A DNA stretch of 64,000 nucleotides from Rhodospirillaceae bacterium (GCA_020638575.1 JACKIH010000003.1:3645001-3709000), one strand, 5' to 3'; shown: positions 8,374 through 16,863, counted from the stretch's first letter. A program made the numbers and translations. The notes: generated by a model from the sequence alone, not told the origin.

Positions 8374-8704
8374 CGGTGACCTCCTGTACCCTGAGGATTT
8401 CGGCCATCACTTCGTCGGCGATGCCGACGCCGCCGGAACGGGCGATGAGCTGGCCGTACTGCTCGATCATCTGCGATCGCCAGATCTCTTCGGACCGGCC
8501 GCCGCCGAACGGCCCGTCGGTGGAGATCCCGGTGAACATGTGCCCCAGCATCTGGGCGAGGAACTGGGCTTCGAACGACTCCGCGGCTTCGCGGGCTGCC
8601 GCTTCGCCATGGGAGGCGGACGGCGCGGCGGCTGAGCCGGACGCGGCGACGTCGCGGTTGAGCAGCGCGATATCGAAGCCGGCGGGCAGGGCGACGGTGG
8701 TCAT
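8357..8704 (-). CDS. flgJ: FlgJ-type rod-binding protein (no muramidase domain)
   Basis: A 115-residue protein matching the N-terminal rod-binding half of FlgJ: AAESFEAQFLAQMLGHMFTGI, then GGRSEEIWRSQMIEQYGQ and a GVGIADEVMAEIL ending. The C-terminal glucosaminidase domain of enterobacterial FlgJ is absent, which is normal in alphaproteobacteria. Role: a scaffold for assembling the flagellar rod in the periplasm. It lies 19 bases after flgI and overlaps the FlgN-like gene, consistent with one operon from the sigma-54 promoter upstream of flgI. Confidence 0.88.
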   Translation of the reverse strand: MTTVALPAGFDIALLNRDVAASGSAAAPSASHGEAAAREAAESFEAQFLAQMLGHMFTGISTDGPFGGGRSEEIWRSQMIEQYGQLIARSGGVGIADEVMAEILRVQEVTDDNSL

Positions 8705-8723
8705 GGCAGCATGCTCCCCCGCC

Positions 8724-9851
8724 TCAGATCAGCTCGATGGTGGCTTGCAGCGCACCGGCGGCTTCGATTGCCTGGAGGATGGAGATCATGTCGCGCGGAC
8801 CGACGCCGAGCGCGTTCAGCCCCTGCACCAGGTCCTGCAGGCTGACGCTTTCGCGCACGATGCCGAGCCGGTTTTCCGCATCGGTGTCCACGTCAATCTG
8901 GGTGCGCGGCACGATCACCGTGGTCCCGGTTTCCGACAATGGGTTGGGCTGGGAGACCTGCGGGGTTTCGGTGATCCGCACCGTCAGGTTGCCCTGGGCG
9001 ATGGCGACGGTGCTGATGCGCACGTTCTCGCCGATCACGATGGTGCCGGTGCGCTCGTCGATGACGACGCGGGCCGCCTGGTCGGGTGTCACGCGGATCT
9101 GCTCGATCTGCGTCATCAGGCGCACCAGGTCGCCGGTGCCGGACGCCAGCGGGTTGACCACGACGGTCGACGGGTCGGTTGCCACCGCCACGCCGCTGCC
9201 GAGCTGGGCGTTGATGGCATCCTGGATGCGCTGGGCGGTGGTGAAGTCGGGGTCGTGGAGGGAGAGGCGGATGTCGCCCAGCTCCGACAGGGCAAACGGC
9301 ACCTCGCGCTCGACGATGGCACCGTTGGGGATGCGGCCCGTGGTGGGCACGCCCTGGCTCACCTCCTGGGCCTGGCCTTGTACGGCGAAGCCGCCGACCG
9401 CCAGGCTGCCCTGGGCGACGGCATAGACCTCGCCGTCGGCACCCAGCAGCGGCGTCACCAGCAACTGGCCGCCGAGCAGGCTGTCGGCATCGCCCAGCGA
9501 GGCGACGGTGACGTCCACCCGGCTGCCCTGGCGGGCGAAGGCCGGCAGCGTCGCCGTCACCATCACCGCCGCCACATTGTCGGTGTCCAGGTTCTGCTCG
9601 CGCACGTTGACGCCGAGACGCTCCAGCATGCCGATCAGGCTCTGCTCGGTGAAGGGCGAGCCGTTCAGCCCGTCGCCGGTACCGGCGAGGCCGACCACCA
9701 GGCCGTAGCCCACCAGAAGGTTGTCGCGCACGCCTTCCACATCGACGATGTCCTTGATGCGCGTCTGGGCCGCCGCCGGGGTGACGGCCGCCAGAACGAT
9801 CAGGACGGCGGAGAGGGCAGCGCGGAAGAGGGGGCGAAAGCGGCACGGCAT
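8724..9851 (-). CDS. flgI: flagellar P-ring protein FlgI
   Basis: A 375-residue exported protein forming the basal-body P ring. The start at 9851 gives a classic Sec signal peptide (FRAALSAVLIVLAAVTPAAA) followed by TRIKDIVDVEGVRDNLL and GYGLVVGLAGTGDG, the FlgI hallmark. Later motifs include NVAAVMVTATLP and VVIDERTGTIVIGENVRIS, ending in an ILQAIEAAGAL helix. Length is standard. A longer frame upstream crosses the sigma-54 promoter, so it is not the start. First gene of flgI-flgJ-FlgN-like. Confidence 0.96.
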   Translation of the reverse strand: MPCRFRPLFRAALSAVLIVLAAVTPAAAQTRIKDIVDVEGVRDNLLVGYGLVVGLAGTGDGLNGSPFTEQSLIGMLERLGVNVREQNLDTDNVAAVMVTATLPAFARQGSRVDVTVASLGDADSLLGGQLLVTPLLGADGEVYAVAQGSLAVGGFAVQGQAQEVSQGVPTTGRIPNGAIVEREVPFALSELGDIRLSLHDPDFTTAQRIQDAINAQLGSGVAVATDPSTVVVNPLASGTGDLVRLMTQIEQIRVTPDQAARVVIDERTGTIVIGENVRISTVAIAQGNLTVRITETPQVSQPNPLSETGTTVIVPRTQIDVDTDAENRLGIVRESVSLQDLVQGLNALGVGPRDMISILQAIEAAGALQATIELI

Positions 9852-9884
9852 GGGTGGGGCCTCCAGGCGGTAGCACCCTCCGGT

Positions 9885-9901
9885 TTGCAAGCCCGGTGCC
9901 A
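9885..9901 (-). promoter_or_regulatory. sigma-54 promoter for flgI operon
   Basis: Read on the minus strand, TTGGCACCGGGCTTGCAA matches the -24/-12 consensus (TGGCAC, five bases, TTGC). Transcription would start near 9874, about 23 bases ahead of the flgI ATG. Sigma-54 with FlbD activation is the known class II/III logic of alphaproteobacterial flagellar genes, and FliX, the partner of FlbD, is encoded next door. Confidence 0.8.
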
Positions 9902-9975
9902 ACTGCCGAAGCCGCGAGTCGCCCAGTCCACGCCCGCCGGCAAGCCGATCTGTGCCCGATCTGCGCCCGTCGCCC

Positions 9976-9988
9976 GGCAGTTTCTGCC
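9976..9988. promoter_or_regulatory. candidate FlbD-type enhancer site
   Basis: The perfect inverted repeat GGCAG-TTT-CTGCC lies about 75-90 bases upstream of the flgI sigma-54 promoter and about 140 bases upstream of fliX. Position and the GGCA half-site resemble Caulobacter ftr elements bound by FlbD. Assignment is inference from position and shape. Confidence 0.4.
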
Positions 9989-10064
9989 CAGTTCTCGGCG
10001 CGCCGAAACCGCCCATCGGCAACAGCTACCCGGTGCTGCGGCCTGCGTCAGATGATGACGGCCA

Positions 10065-10095
10065 TTGAAACCGGGCGTCCATGCCCCTCTATACT
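10065..10095 (+). promoter_or_regulatory. possible sigma-70 promoter for fliX
   Basis: TTGAAA (10065-10070) and TATACT (10090-10095) are separated by 19 bases, a little long. The start would be about 25 bases before the fliX ATG. Confidence 0.4.
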
Positions 10096-10125
10096 GTAAG
10101 AGAGACGGGCCACCGGAAGTTTGCC

Positions 10126-10545
10126 ATGAAAGTCGACGGGCCGAAGACGGTTGGGCCGGGCGGGTCGATCGAAAAGAAGCGCCGCAGCGGCGGCAGCGGC
10201 TTTGCCGACCAGCTTTCCGAGCTTGAGCGATCCGAAGAAACGGGCGGTCCGGCAGCGGTATCCGCACCCCGAACGGTCGATGCCCTGTGGGCGCTCCAGG
10301 AGGTGGACGACGCCACGACAGGGCGGCGCCGTGCGGTGGCGCGCGCGGAGGACCTGCTGGCCGGGCTGGAGGAGCTGAGCCGCGACATCCTGATCGGCCG
10401 CATCCCGGCCGAGCGGCTGGAGGCGATCGCCCAGCGGGTGCAGACCCAGCGGGCGGCGGTCGACGATCCGCGGCTCAGCGAAATCCTCGACGAGATCGAC
10501 CTCCGGGCCCAGGTCGAGCTGGCGAAGTGGCAGCGACAAAGCTGA
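10126..10545 (+). CDS. fliX: FliX, class II flagellar assembly regulator
   Basis: A 139-residue protein beginning MKVDGPKTVGPGGSIEKKRR, the characteristic FliX opening, with a disordered first 40 residues and a helical C-terminal part (LLAGLEELSRDILIGRIPAE, then DPRLSEILDEIDLRAQVELA). FliX links basal-body assembly to FlbD activity at sigma-54 flagellar promoters in alphaproteobacteria. I use the ATG at 10126 because a GGAAG site precedes it and it gives the conserved N-terminus; an upstream ATG at 10081 precedes the likely -10. Divergent from flgI, as in Caulobacter. Confidence 0.9.
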   Translation: MKVDGPKTVGPGGSIEKKRRSGGSGFADQLSELERSEETGGPAAVSAPRTVDALWALQEVDDATTGRRRAVARAEDLLAGLEELSRDILIGRIPAERLEAIAQRVQTQRAAVDDPRLSEILDEIDLRAQVELAKWQRQS

Positions 10546-10649
10546 GAGATCGACACGCGTAGGGCGTGTATCCGGCCGCTTTGCCGGACCTCGTCACGAA
10601 ACCTTTGATAATCCAACGCTTTGCCGCAGCATTTTGCTGCGCTCGGTGA

Positions 10650-10678
10650 TTGTCCGGCCCAAGCCATCTGCATATACT
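10650..10678 (+). promoter_or_regulatory. sigma-70 promoter for dksA
   Basis: TTGTCC (10650-10655) and TATACT (10673-10678) with a 17-base spacer; the transcript would carry a leader of about 65 bases before the dksA ATG at 10748. Confidence 0.6.
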
Positions 10679-10747
10679 CCGCGCCAAATTGGCAACCGCG
10701 GGCGACCGGCCCTGTTCGGGCGCCCTCGACTGGGGTTTGACGCAACG

Positions 10748-11167
10748 ATGGACACTGCGGCTGTGAACGGCGCGTATCGCCCGAGCGAGAGCGAGCAGTT
10801 CATGAATCCGCGCATGCTGGAATATTTCCGGCAGAAGCTGCTGAGGTGGCGCGCGGAGCTGGTCGAAGAGTCGTCGGAGACGCTGGAGCACCTGAAGGAA
10901 AGCGGTCTCCAGGAACCCGACATCGCGGACCGGGCGTCGGCGGAAACCGACCGCTCGCTGGAACTGCGCACGCGCGACCGCGAGCGCAAGCTGGTTGCCA
11001 AGATCGACGCAGCACTGGGGCGGGTGGCCGACGGCAGCTACGGCTACTGCGAGGAGACGGGCGAGCCCATCGCCATTCGCCGGCTCGACGCCCGGCCCAT
11101 CGCCACGCTCAGCATCGAAGCCCAGGAGCGCCACGAGCGCATGGAGCGAACCCAGCGGGACGACTGA
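10748..11167 (+). CDS. dksA: DksA, RNA polymerase-binding transcription factor (single-cysteine type)
   Basis: A 139-residue DksA/TraR family protein. The coiled-coil region (MLEYFRQKLLRWRAELVEES) is followed by ADRASAETDRSLELRTRDRE, containing the D-A-type tip that enters the polymerase secondary channel. The globular part reads YGYCEETGEPIAIRRLDARP. Only the first zinc-finger cysteine is left; the other three positions carry Thr, Ser and Ala. Loss of the zinc site is known in several alphaproteobacterial DksA proteins, so it is probably functional with ppGpp. Start: ATG 10748, about 65 bases after a good promoter. It stands alone, with argD starting 143 bases downstream. Confidence 0.92.
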   Translation: MDTAAVNGAYRPSESEQFMNPRMLEYFRQKLLRWRAELVEESSETLEHLKESGLQEPDIADRASAETDRSLELRTRDRERKLVAKIDAALGRVADGSYGYCEETGEPIAIRRLDARPIATLSIEAQERHERMERTQRDD

Positions 11168-11218
11168 GTCCCGCCGCTCCCGACTTGGGGTCAAACCGGC
11201 CAGACCGGTGCCGGGGGT

Positions 11219-11246
11219 TTGCGCCTCCGCGGCGTCTGGCTATACC
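11219..11246 (+). promoter_or_regulatory. possible sigma-70 promoter for argD-argF
   Basis: TTGCGC (11219-11224), a 16-base spacer, then TATACC (11241-11246). The leader to the argD ATG at 11311 would be about 58 bases. The -35 is modest. Confidence 0.45.
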
Positions 11247-11310
11247 AGTCCTTTCGTGTCGTATCCCCGTCGCCGCGGCCGCGGCCGGCGGGTCCAGTGG
11301 AGGTTCTCAC

Positions 11311-12507
11311 ATGATACCGGCGGTGATGCCGACCTATGCTCGCGCCGACGTGGCGTTCGAACGGGGTGAGGGGGCCTATCTGTTCGACACCGAGGGCCGA
11401 CGCTACCTGGATTTCGCCTCGGGCATCGCGGTGACCGGACTGGGCCATGCCCACCCGCACCTGGTGGCGGCCCTCGTCGGCCAGGCCCAGCTCGTCTGGC
11501 ACACCTCCAACCTGTTCCGCGTCACCGGCCAGGAAAAGCTGGCGAGCCGCCTGGTCGCCAACACCTTCGCCGACACCGTGTTCTTCACCAACTCGGGCGT
11601 GGAGGCGTGGGAGTGCGGCATCAAGGTCGCACGCAAGTATCACTCCCACACCGGCAACCCCAAGCGCTGGCGGGTGATCACCGTGGGCGGCGCCTTCCAC
11701 GGCCGCACGCTCGCCGCCATCGCCGCGGCCAAGACGGAGAAGATGGTGGCCGGCTTCGGCCCCATGGCGGACGGCTTCGACCAGGTGGCCTTCGGCAACC
11801 TCAACGAAGCGCGCATGGCGGTAACGGACGAGACCGCCGCCATCTGCGTGGAACCCGTGCAGGGCGAAGGCGGCATCCGGGCGGCCTCGCTGGACTACCT
11901 GCGCGGGCTGCGCGCGCTGGCCGACGAGTTCGGCATCCTGCTCTATCTCGACGAGATCCAGAGCGGCTACGGGCGCACCGGCAAGCTGTTCGCCCATGAG
12001 TGGGCCGGCATCACGCCGGACATCATGTGTGCCGCCAAGGGCATCGGCGGCGGCTTCCCGTTCGGCGCCTGCCTGGCGACGGAGAAGGCCGCGTCCGGCA
12101 TGGTGCCAGGCACCCACGGCACCACCTATGGCGGCAACCCGCTGGCCATGGCGGTGGGCAACGCGGTGCTGGACGTGATCTTGGAGCCGGGCTTCCTGGA
12201 CGAGGTGGACCGGGTGGCCCGCATCCTCTGGCGCCGGCTGGAAACGCTGGTGGAGCGCTGGCCGACGGTGCTGGCGGAACTGCGCGGCGCCGGGCTGATG
12301 CTGGGGCTGAAGCCCGTCGGCAGCAACGCCGATTTCGTGGCGGCCCTGCGCGCCCGCGGCATGCTGGCGGTGCCGGCGGCCGACAACGTGGTGCGCCTGC
12401 TGCCGCCGATGATCATTACCGAGGACGAGATCGACCTCGCCCTGGAGATCCTCGGCGCCACCTGCCGCGAGATGGCCATCCACCCCGCCAAGCCGGTGCC
12501 GGCATGA
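11311..12507 (+). CDS. argD: acetylornithine/succinyldiaminopimelate aminotransferase ArgD
   Basis: A 398-residue class III PLP aminotransferase. Visible: FERGEGAYLFDTEGRRYLDF, FTNSGVEAWECGIK (cofactor phosphate region), FHGRTLAAI, VQGEGGIR, LYLDEIQSGYGRTG and the lysine-containing MCAAKGIGGGFPFGACL. It transaminates N-acetylornithine in arginine synthesis; the same family can serve lysine synthesis. Start ATG 11311 has GGAGG eight bases upstream. Its TGA overlaps the argF ATG, so the two genes are translationally coupled. Confidence 0.95.
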   Translation: MIPAVMPTYARADVAFERGEGAYLFDTEGRRYLDFASGIAVTGLGHAHPHLVAALVGQAQLVWHTSNLFRVTGQEKLASRLVANTFADTVFFTNSGVEAWECGIKVARKYHSHTGNPKRWRVITVGGAFHGRTLAAIAAAKTEKMVAGFGPMADGFDQVAFGNLNEARMAVTDETAAICVEPVQGEGGIRAASLDYLRGLRALADEFGILLYLDEIQSGYGRTGKLFAHEWAGITPDIMCAAKGIGGGFPFGACLATEKAASGMVPGTHGTTYGGNPLAMAVGNAVLDVILEPGFLDEVDRVARILWRRLETLVERWPTVLAELRGAGLMLGLKPVGSNADFVAALRARGMLAVPAADNVVRLLPPMIITEDEIDLALEILGATCREMAIHPAKPVPA

Positions 12508-13451
12508 GTACCGCCAAGGGCCGTGGCGTGCGCCACTTCGTCGACCTGCACCGGGTGGAGCGGGAGACCCTGGCGTGGATCATCGACGCCGCGCATTCGT
12601 TGAAACGCGTCGATCCGCGCGGCCTTGCCCACCGTCCGCTGGAAGGCAAGACGCTGGCGCTGATCTTCGAAAAGCCGTCGACGCGGACCCGCGTGTCGTT
12701 CGAGGTGGGCATGCGCCAGCTCGGCGGCAGCGTCGTCATGCTCACCGGCTCGGAGCTGCAGCTCGGCCGCGGCGAGACCATCGGCGACACCGCCCGCGTG
12801 CTCTCGCGCTACGTCGACGCCATCATGCTGCGCACCTGGGACGAAGACCGGCTGGAGGAGATGGCCGAGGCCGCCACCGTGCCGGTGATCAACGGGCTGA
12901 CCGACACCAGCCATCCCTGCCAGCTTCTCGCCGACGTGATGACCATCGACGAGCGCCGCGGCGGCGTGCGCGGCCAGGTGGTCGCCTGGACCGGCGACGG
13001 CAACAACGTGGCGCGCTCGTGGATCCGCGCCGCCGCCCTGTTCGACTTCGAGCTGCGCATGGCCTGCCCGGAGCCGCTGATGCCGCCGGCCGAACTGGTG
13101 GCCTGGGCGCATGGCCAGGGCGCCCGCCTGTCGGTCAGCCACGACCCCGATACGGTGGTGCGCGGCGCCGATGTGGTGGTGACGGACACCTGGGTCTCCA
13201 TGGGCGACAAGGAAGCGCCGTCGCGCCACAACCTCTTGCGCCCCTTCCAGGTGAACGACCGGCTGATGCGTATCGCCAAGCCCGACGCCATTTTCATGCA
13301 CTGCCTGCCCGCCCACCGCGGCGAGGAGGTGACCGACGTGGTGCTGGATGGTCCGCACTCCGCGGTGTGGGACGAGGCGGAAAACCGCCTGCATTCGCAA
13401 AAGGCGTTGCTGATGTGGTGCCTGGGCGGGGAGGACAAGCTGCCCAAGTAG
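12504..13451 (+). CDS. argF: ornithine carbamoyltransferase ArgF
   Basis: A 315-residue anabolic transcarbamylase converting ornithine and carbamoyl phosphate to citrulline. Carbamoyl phosphate site FEKPSTRTRVSFEVGM, then SELQLGRGETIGDTARVLSR, the HPCQLLAD loop, GDGNNVARSW, the SMG-type loop (VSMGDKEAP) and the MHCLPAHRGEEV ornithine-binding cysteine segment are all present. Length is typical. The ATG overlaps the argD stop (ATGA), and hslO follows, an arrangement common in this group. Confidence 0.96.
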   Translation: MSTAKGRGVRHFVDLHRVERETLAWIIDAAHSLKRVDPRGLAHRPLEGKTLALIFEKPSTRTRVSFEVGMRQLGGSVVMLTGSELQLGRGETIGDTARVLSRYVDAIMLRTWDEDRLEEMAEAATVPVINGLTDTSHPCQLLADVMTIDERRGGVRGQVVAWTGDGNNVARSWIRAAALFDFELRMACPEPLMPPAELVAWAHGQGARLSVSHDPDTVVRGADVVVTDTWVSMGDKEAPSRHNLLRPFQVNDRLMRIAKPDAIFMHCLPAHRGEEVTDVVLDGPHSAVWDEAENRLHSQKALLMWCLGGEDKLPK

Positions 13452-13578
13452 GGAGCGGCAGAGCGGACCTCCGGGGTGGCCGGGATCGATCGGCCGCACC
13501 ATGTGTGGTGAACGGGGGCTTTGCGGCTCCCGCACCGCTATGATCGGCCCGGCCGACCAGAAGGACCCGCACCCCGGC

Positions 13579-14469
13579 ATGCCCCATCCCGACGACGACA
13601 CCGCCCAGCCCTTCCAGATCGAGGCGAGCGGGCTGCGCGGCCGCCTGGTCCGCCTCGGCCCGGCGCTCGACACCATCCTGGCGACCCACGCCTATCCGGC
13701 CCCGGTCACCCACGCGCTGGGGGAGATGGTTGTGGTCTCCGCCGTGCTGTCGAGCCTGCTGAAATACGACGGCATCTTCACGCTGCAGACCTCCAGCCAG
13801 GGTCCCGTGCGCACGCTGATGGCCGACGTCACCTCGGACGGCGCCCTGCGCGGCTTCGCCCGCTTCGATGCCGAGGCCCTGCCCGAGGACGATTGGGTGC
13901 CGCTGGATGCGCTGCTCGGCCGCGGCCATCTCGCCTTCACCGTCGACCAGGGGGCGCACACCGAACGCTACCAGGGCATCGTCGAGCTGAAGGGCCGCAC
14001 GGTGGCGGAATGCCTGCAGCACTACTTCCGCCAGTCCGAGCAGATCGATGTGGGACTGAAGTCGGCCCTTATGGAAACGCCCGAGGGCTGGCGCGGTGGC
14101 GGACTTTTGGTGCAGCGGCTGCCGGAGGCCGTTGCCGACCTGCCCAGCGACCACGAGGACGACTGGCGGCGCGCCATGGTGCTGATGGAAAGCTGCACCG
14201 ACGGCGAGCTGGTCGGCCCCGACGTGCCCATCAACGACCTGCTGTTCCGCCTGTTCCACGAGGACGGGGTGCGGGTGTTCACGCCCTCCAGCCTGAGGCA
14301 GCGCTGCCGCTGTTCGCGCGAGCGGGTGGAGATGATCCTGCGCTCGCTGGACCCGGCGGAGGTGGAGGACCACAAGATCGACGGCGTGGTGACGATGACC
14401 TGCGAGTTCTGCAACACCACCTACGCTTTCGACGCGGCCGACCTGGCGCGCCTGTTGGCCGACGCCTGA
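13579..14469 (+). CDS. hslO: Hsp33 redox-regulated chaperone
   Basis: A 296-residue holdase activated by oxidation. The N-terminal domain opens FQIEASGLRGRLVRLGPALD and contains LSSLLKYDGIFTLQT; the C-terminal zinc centre is RCRCSRERV plus TCEFCNTTYAF, giving the four redox cysteines in C-x-C and C-x2-C pairs. Three ATGs are possible (13501, 13540, 13579); the last gives a length closest to the family and has an AAGGA site, though 13 bases away. Cytoplasmic. Follows argF by 127 bases. Confidence 0.93.
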   Translation: MPHPDDDTAQPFQIEASGLRGRLVRLGPALDTILATHAYPAPVTHALGEMVVVSAVLSSLLKYDGIFTLQTSSQGPVRTLMADVTSDGALRGFARFDAEALPEDDWVPLDALLGRGHLAFTVDQGAHTERYQGIVELKGRTVAECLQHYFRQSEQIDVGLKSALMETPEGWRGGGLLVQRLPEAVADLPSDHEDDWRRAMVLMESCTDGELVGPDVPINDLLFRLFHEDGVRVFTPSSLRQRCRCSRERVEMILRSLDPAEVEDHKIDGVVTMTCEFCNTTYAFDAADLARLLADA

Positions 14470-14492
14470 CCGCCCCCGGCGGGACATGCGCT

Positions 14493-14548
14493 ATTGGTCG
14501 GTTGCCACTGGTCGGCTGCTACTGGTCGGCTGCTACCGGGCGGCTGCC
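14493..14548. repeat. 14-bp tandem repeat, four degenerate units
   Basis: Units of 14 bases (ACTGGTCGGCTGCT and variants) start at 14493, 14507, 14521 and 14535. The two central units are identical. The array lies between hslO and the convergent DUF302 gene and reaches the last codons of the latter. Confidence 0.7.
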
Positions 14549-15027
14549 GTTGCCTGGGCGGCGATGGAGGCGAACATCACGTCCAGCTCCGCGCCCACTT
14601 CGTCCAGGCCGTCCGCACCGTAGGCGGCGAAGGCGGCGGACGGGCGGCGGTAGATCAGGGCCGTGCCGCCGTTTTCGGCTTCCACCAGATAGAACCGCAT
14701 GGGTGCTTCGAAGCCGGCGGCCACGCTCGCCTCAAGCATGCGCACCGCATAGTCGTTGCGGAACACGTCCATCACGCCGTTGCTGGGAATGTTGATGCCG
14801 CGGTTGGCCGCCCCGCGGCTGGCGCTGGCGCGCATCAGCAGCAGCATCTCATGGTCGCGGACGGCAGTTTCCAGGCGCGACCACAGGGTCGGGAAGTCGT
14901 AGGCCGTATCGATCCGCACCATCCCGTCATACGGAAAGTCCTCGGGCTGCTGGGCTTCTGCGGCCCCGCCGCACGCCAGTATTGCCACTGCGGCGAGCAC
15001 ACCGGCCAGTCGTTGGACAGGCGACAT
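14533..15027 (-). CDS. exported DUF302 domain protein
   Basis: A 164-residue protein with a signal peptide (SPVQRLAGVLAAVAILACGG...AEA) and a DUF302-like domain: MVRIDTAYDFPTLWSRLETA, LLLMRASASRGAANRGI, NDYAVRMLEAS and a closing LDVMFASIAAQA helix. DUF302 proteins occur near sulfur-compound metabolism genes but have no settled biochemical role. The ATG at 15027 has GGAGG five bases upstream, better than the upstream ATG at 15066. It diverges from the YeeE/YedE transporter gene. A cysteine lies at the end of the hydrophobic segment, but the -3/-1 context fits signal peptidase I better than a lipobox. Confidence 0.8.
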   Translation of the reverse strand: MSPVQRLAGVLAAVAILACGGAAEAQQPEDFPYDGMVRIDTAYDFPTLWSRLETAVRDHEMLLLMRASASRGAANRGINIPSNGVMDVFRNDYAVRMLEASVAAGFEAPMRFYLVEAENGGTALIYRRPSAAFAAYGADGLDEVGAELDVMFASIAAQATAAAR

Positions 15028-15237
15028 CTGGACCTCCATTGGCGCCGTGGGTGCGCCGACCCACATATCAACTCTAACACGAGGACGCTACCTGTTCATG
15101 AACGCAGGAGCGGTGGCCATCTTCGTCACCAACACGTGACGCCACCGCGCTCCGGCGCCCCTTTCTGCCGGGCCGGCCGCCACCCATAGTAATGGCCAAA
15201 CCGCCGCCATCACCCGCCATCACCGGGGCCGCCGCCC

Positions 15238-16452
15238 GTGTTCCCCTCCGCCGCGTCTCGCACCGATCCCACCCAGCGCGCCGTGGTCGCGGCGGCCGGC
15301 GGATTGCTGCTGGCCGGTGCCGCGCTGCTGGCGGCGTTCGAGAGCCTGCGGATGGCGGGATTGCTGGTGCTGGGGGCGGCACTGGGACTCACCCTCTACC
15401 ACGCCGCCTTCGGCTTCACCGGCACCTGGCGGGCTTTCATCGCCGACCGCCGGTCGGACGGCCTGCGCGCCCAGATGGCCATGCTCGCCATCGCCGTGGC
15501 GCTGTTCTACCCGGTGCTGGCGTCGGGCGAGCTGTGGGGCCGTTCGGTGGGCGGATTCGTCGCGCCGCTCTCCACCGCGGTGCTGGTGGGCGCCTTCATC
15601 TTCGGGCTCGGCATGCAGCTCGGCGGCGGCTGCGGCAGCGGCACCTTGATGACGGTGGGGGCGGGCAGCCCGCGCATGGTGCTGACGCTGGGCGGCTTCC
15701 TTGCCGGCTCGGTGCTGGCGACCGCCCATCTGGCGTGGTGGCGCGGCCTGCCTGGCCTGCGCCCCGTCTCGGTGGTGCGCGAGTTGGGGCCGTGGGCGGC
15801 CATCGCGCTGATGTGGGCGGCCTTCGCCGCGGTGGCGTTCGCCGCCTGGCTGGGCGAGCGGCGGCGCCACGGCGCGGCCCGGCCGATTGCCGGCACCCGC
15901 GACTGGCGACGCGTCGACTGGCGCCACGGCCCCTGGCCGCTGCTCGCCGGTGCGGTGCTGCTGGCGGTGCTCAACTTCGCCGTGCTGGGGCTGGCCGGCC
16001 ATCCCTGGGCCGTTACCAGCGGCTTTCTGGTGTGGGGCGGCCAGATCGCCGATGCGCTCGGCCTGCCGATCGCCGATTGGCCGTTCTGGCAGTCCAACCG
16101 CTGGATGCTGGAGATCTCCGTCTTCTCCCACGCCATCTCCGTCACCGATTTCGGCCTGCTCATCGGTGCCTTCCTCGGCGCCGGGCTGGCCGGCCGCTAT
16201 CGCCCAAGCCTGCGGCTGCCCGGCCGCAGCGCCGCCGCCGCGCTGATCGGCGGGCTGATGCTGGGCTACGGCGCGCGGCTCGCCTACGGCTGCAACATCG
16301 GCGCCTATTTCAGCGGCATCGCCTCGGGCAGCCTGCACGGCTGGTTGTGGCTGGCCGCGGCGTTTGCCGGCAACTGGCTGGGGGTGGCGGCGCGGCCGCT
16401 GTTCGGCCTGGCGGTGGAGCGCACGGCCGCCGCCCTGCCGAAACCCGCGTGA
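15238..16452 (+). CDS. YeeE/YedE family transporter (thiosulfate or sulfur-compound uptake)
   Basis: A 404-residue membrane protein with about ten hydrophobic segments. Two conserved cysteine motifs of the YeeE/YedE (TsuA) family are present: QLGGGCGSGTLMTVGAG near residue 130 and LAYGCNIGAYFSGIASGS near residue 350. TsuA imports thiosulfate through a cysteine relay; substrate here is inferred from the family. The start is a GTG at 15238 with no strong Shine-Dalgarno; an upstream ATG at 15192 is out of frame. The divergent DUF302 gene supports a sulfur-related role. Confidence 0.85.
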   Translation: MFPSAASRTDPTQRAVVAAAGGLLLAGAALLAAFESLRMAGLLVLGAALGLTLYHAAFGFTGTWRAFIADRRSDGLRAQMAMLAIAVALFYPVLASGELWGRSVGGFVAPLSTAVLVGAFIFGLGMQLGGGCGSGTLMTVGAGSPRMVLTLGGFLAGSVLATAHLAWWRGLPGLRPVSVVRELGPWAAIALMWAAFAAVAFAAWLGERRRHGAARPIAGTRDWRRVDWRHGPWPLLAGAVLLAVLNFAVLGLAGHPWAVTSGFLVWGGQIADALGLPIADWPFWQSNRWMLEISVFSHAISVTDFGLLIGAFLGAGLAGRYRPSLRLPGRSAAAALIGGLMLGYGARLAYGCNIGAYFSGIASGSLHGWLWLAAAFAGNWLGVAARPLFGLAVERTAAALPKPA

Positions 16453-16582
16453 CGGTGGGGCCAGCCCAGGGGCTTTCGCGGCCAGCCACTTGATTGCGGC
16501 GGTTGGCGTGCCAGCATATGGTGAATGGACGGACGTCCGGAATCCTCCGCATGGCCGCCCGCCTGTGGGAAAGGAACTGCAG

Positions 16583-16753
16583 ATGAAGCTGCGATGGGTC
16601 GTGGCCGCCGCTTTGGCGACGCTGGCGCTGGCCGGTTGCACGGACACCGACTTCTCCCCGGACATCATCTCCCGGCCGACGGTGGGCGTGCAGTTCGATC
16701 CCGCGGCCGTGGAATGCAGCCCCAGCGAGACCGATCGCGCCATCTGCAACTAG
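16583..16753 (+). CDS. small lipoprotein
   Basis: A 56-residue protein: a signal peptide MKLRWVVAAALATLALAGC with a good lipobox (LAGC), then a short acidic tail of 37 residues ending ETDRAICN. No family is recognised. The ATG has AAGGA about seven bases upstream. Predicted to be lipid-anchored in the cell envelope. It sits between the YeeE gene and the phage-derived block and may be the last host gene on that side. Confidence 0.7.
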   Translation: MKLRWVVAAALATLALAGCTDTDFSPDIISRPTVGVQFDPAAVECSPSETDRAICN

Positions 16754-16863
16754 GCGCGGCCCCGACGCAGGCAGACGCGGCCCCAGGTACCAACCGGGTC
16801 CGGCGCCACCGGGATGAACGGGCCACGTTGTGCCCGGCCCGAGTCGGCGGCGGCTGGTCCCGC

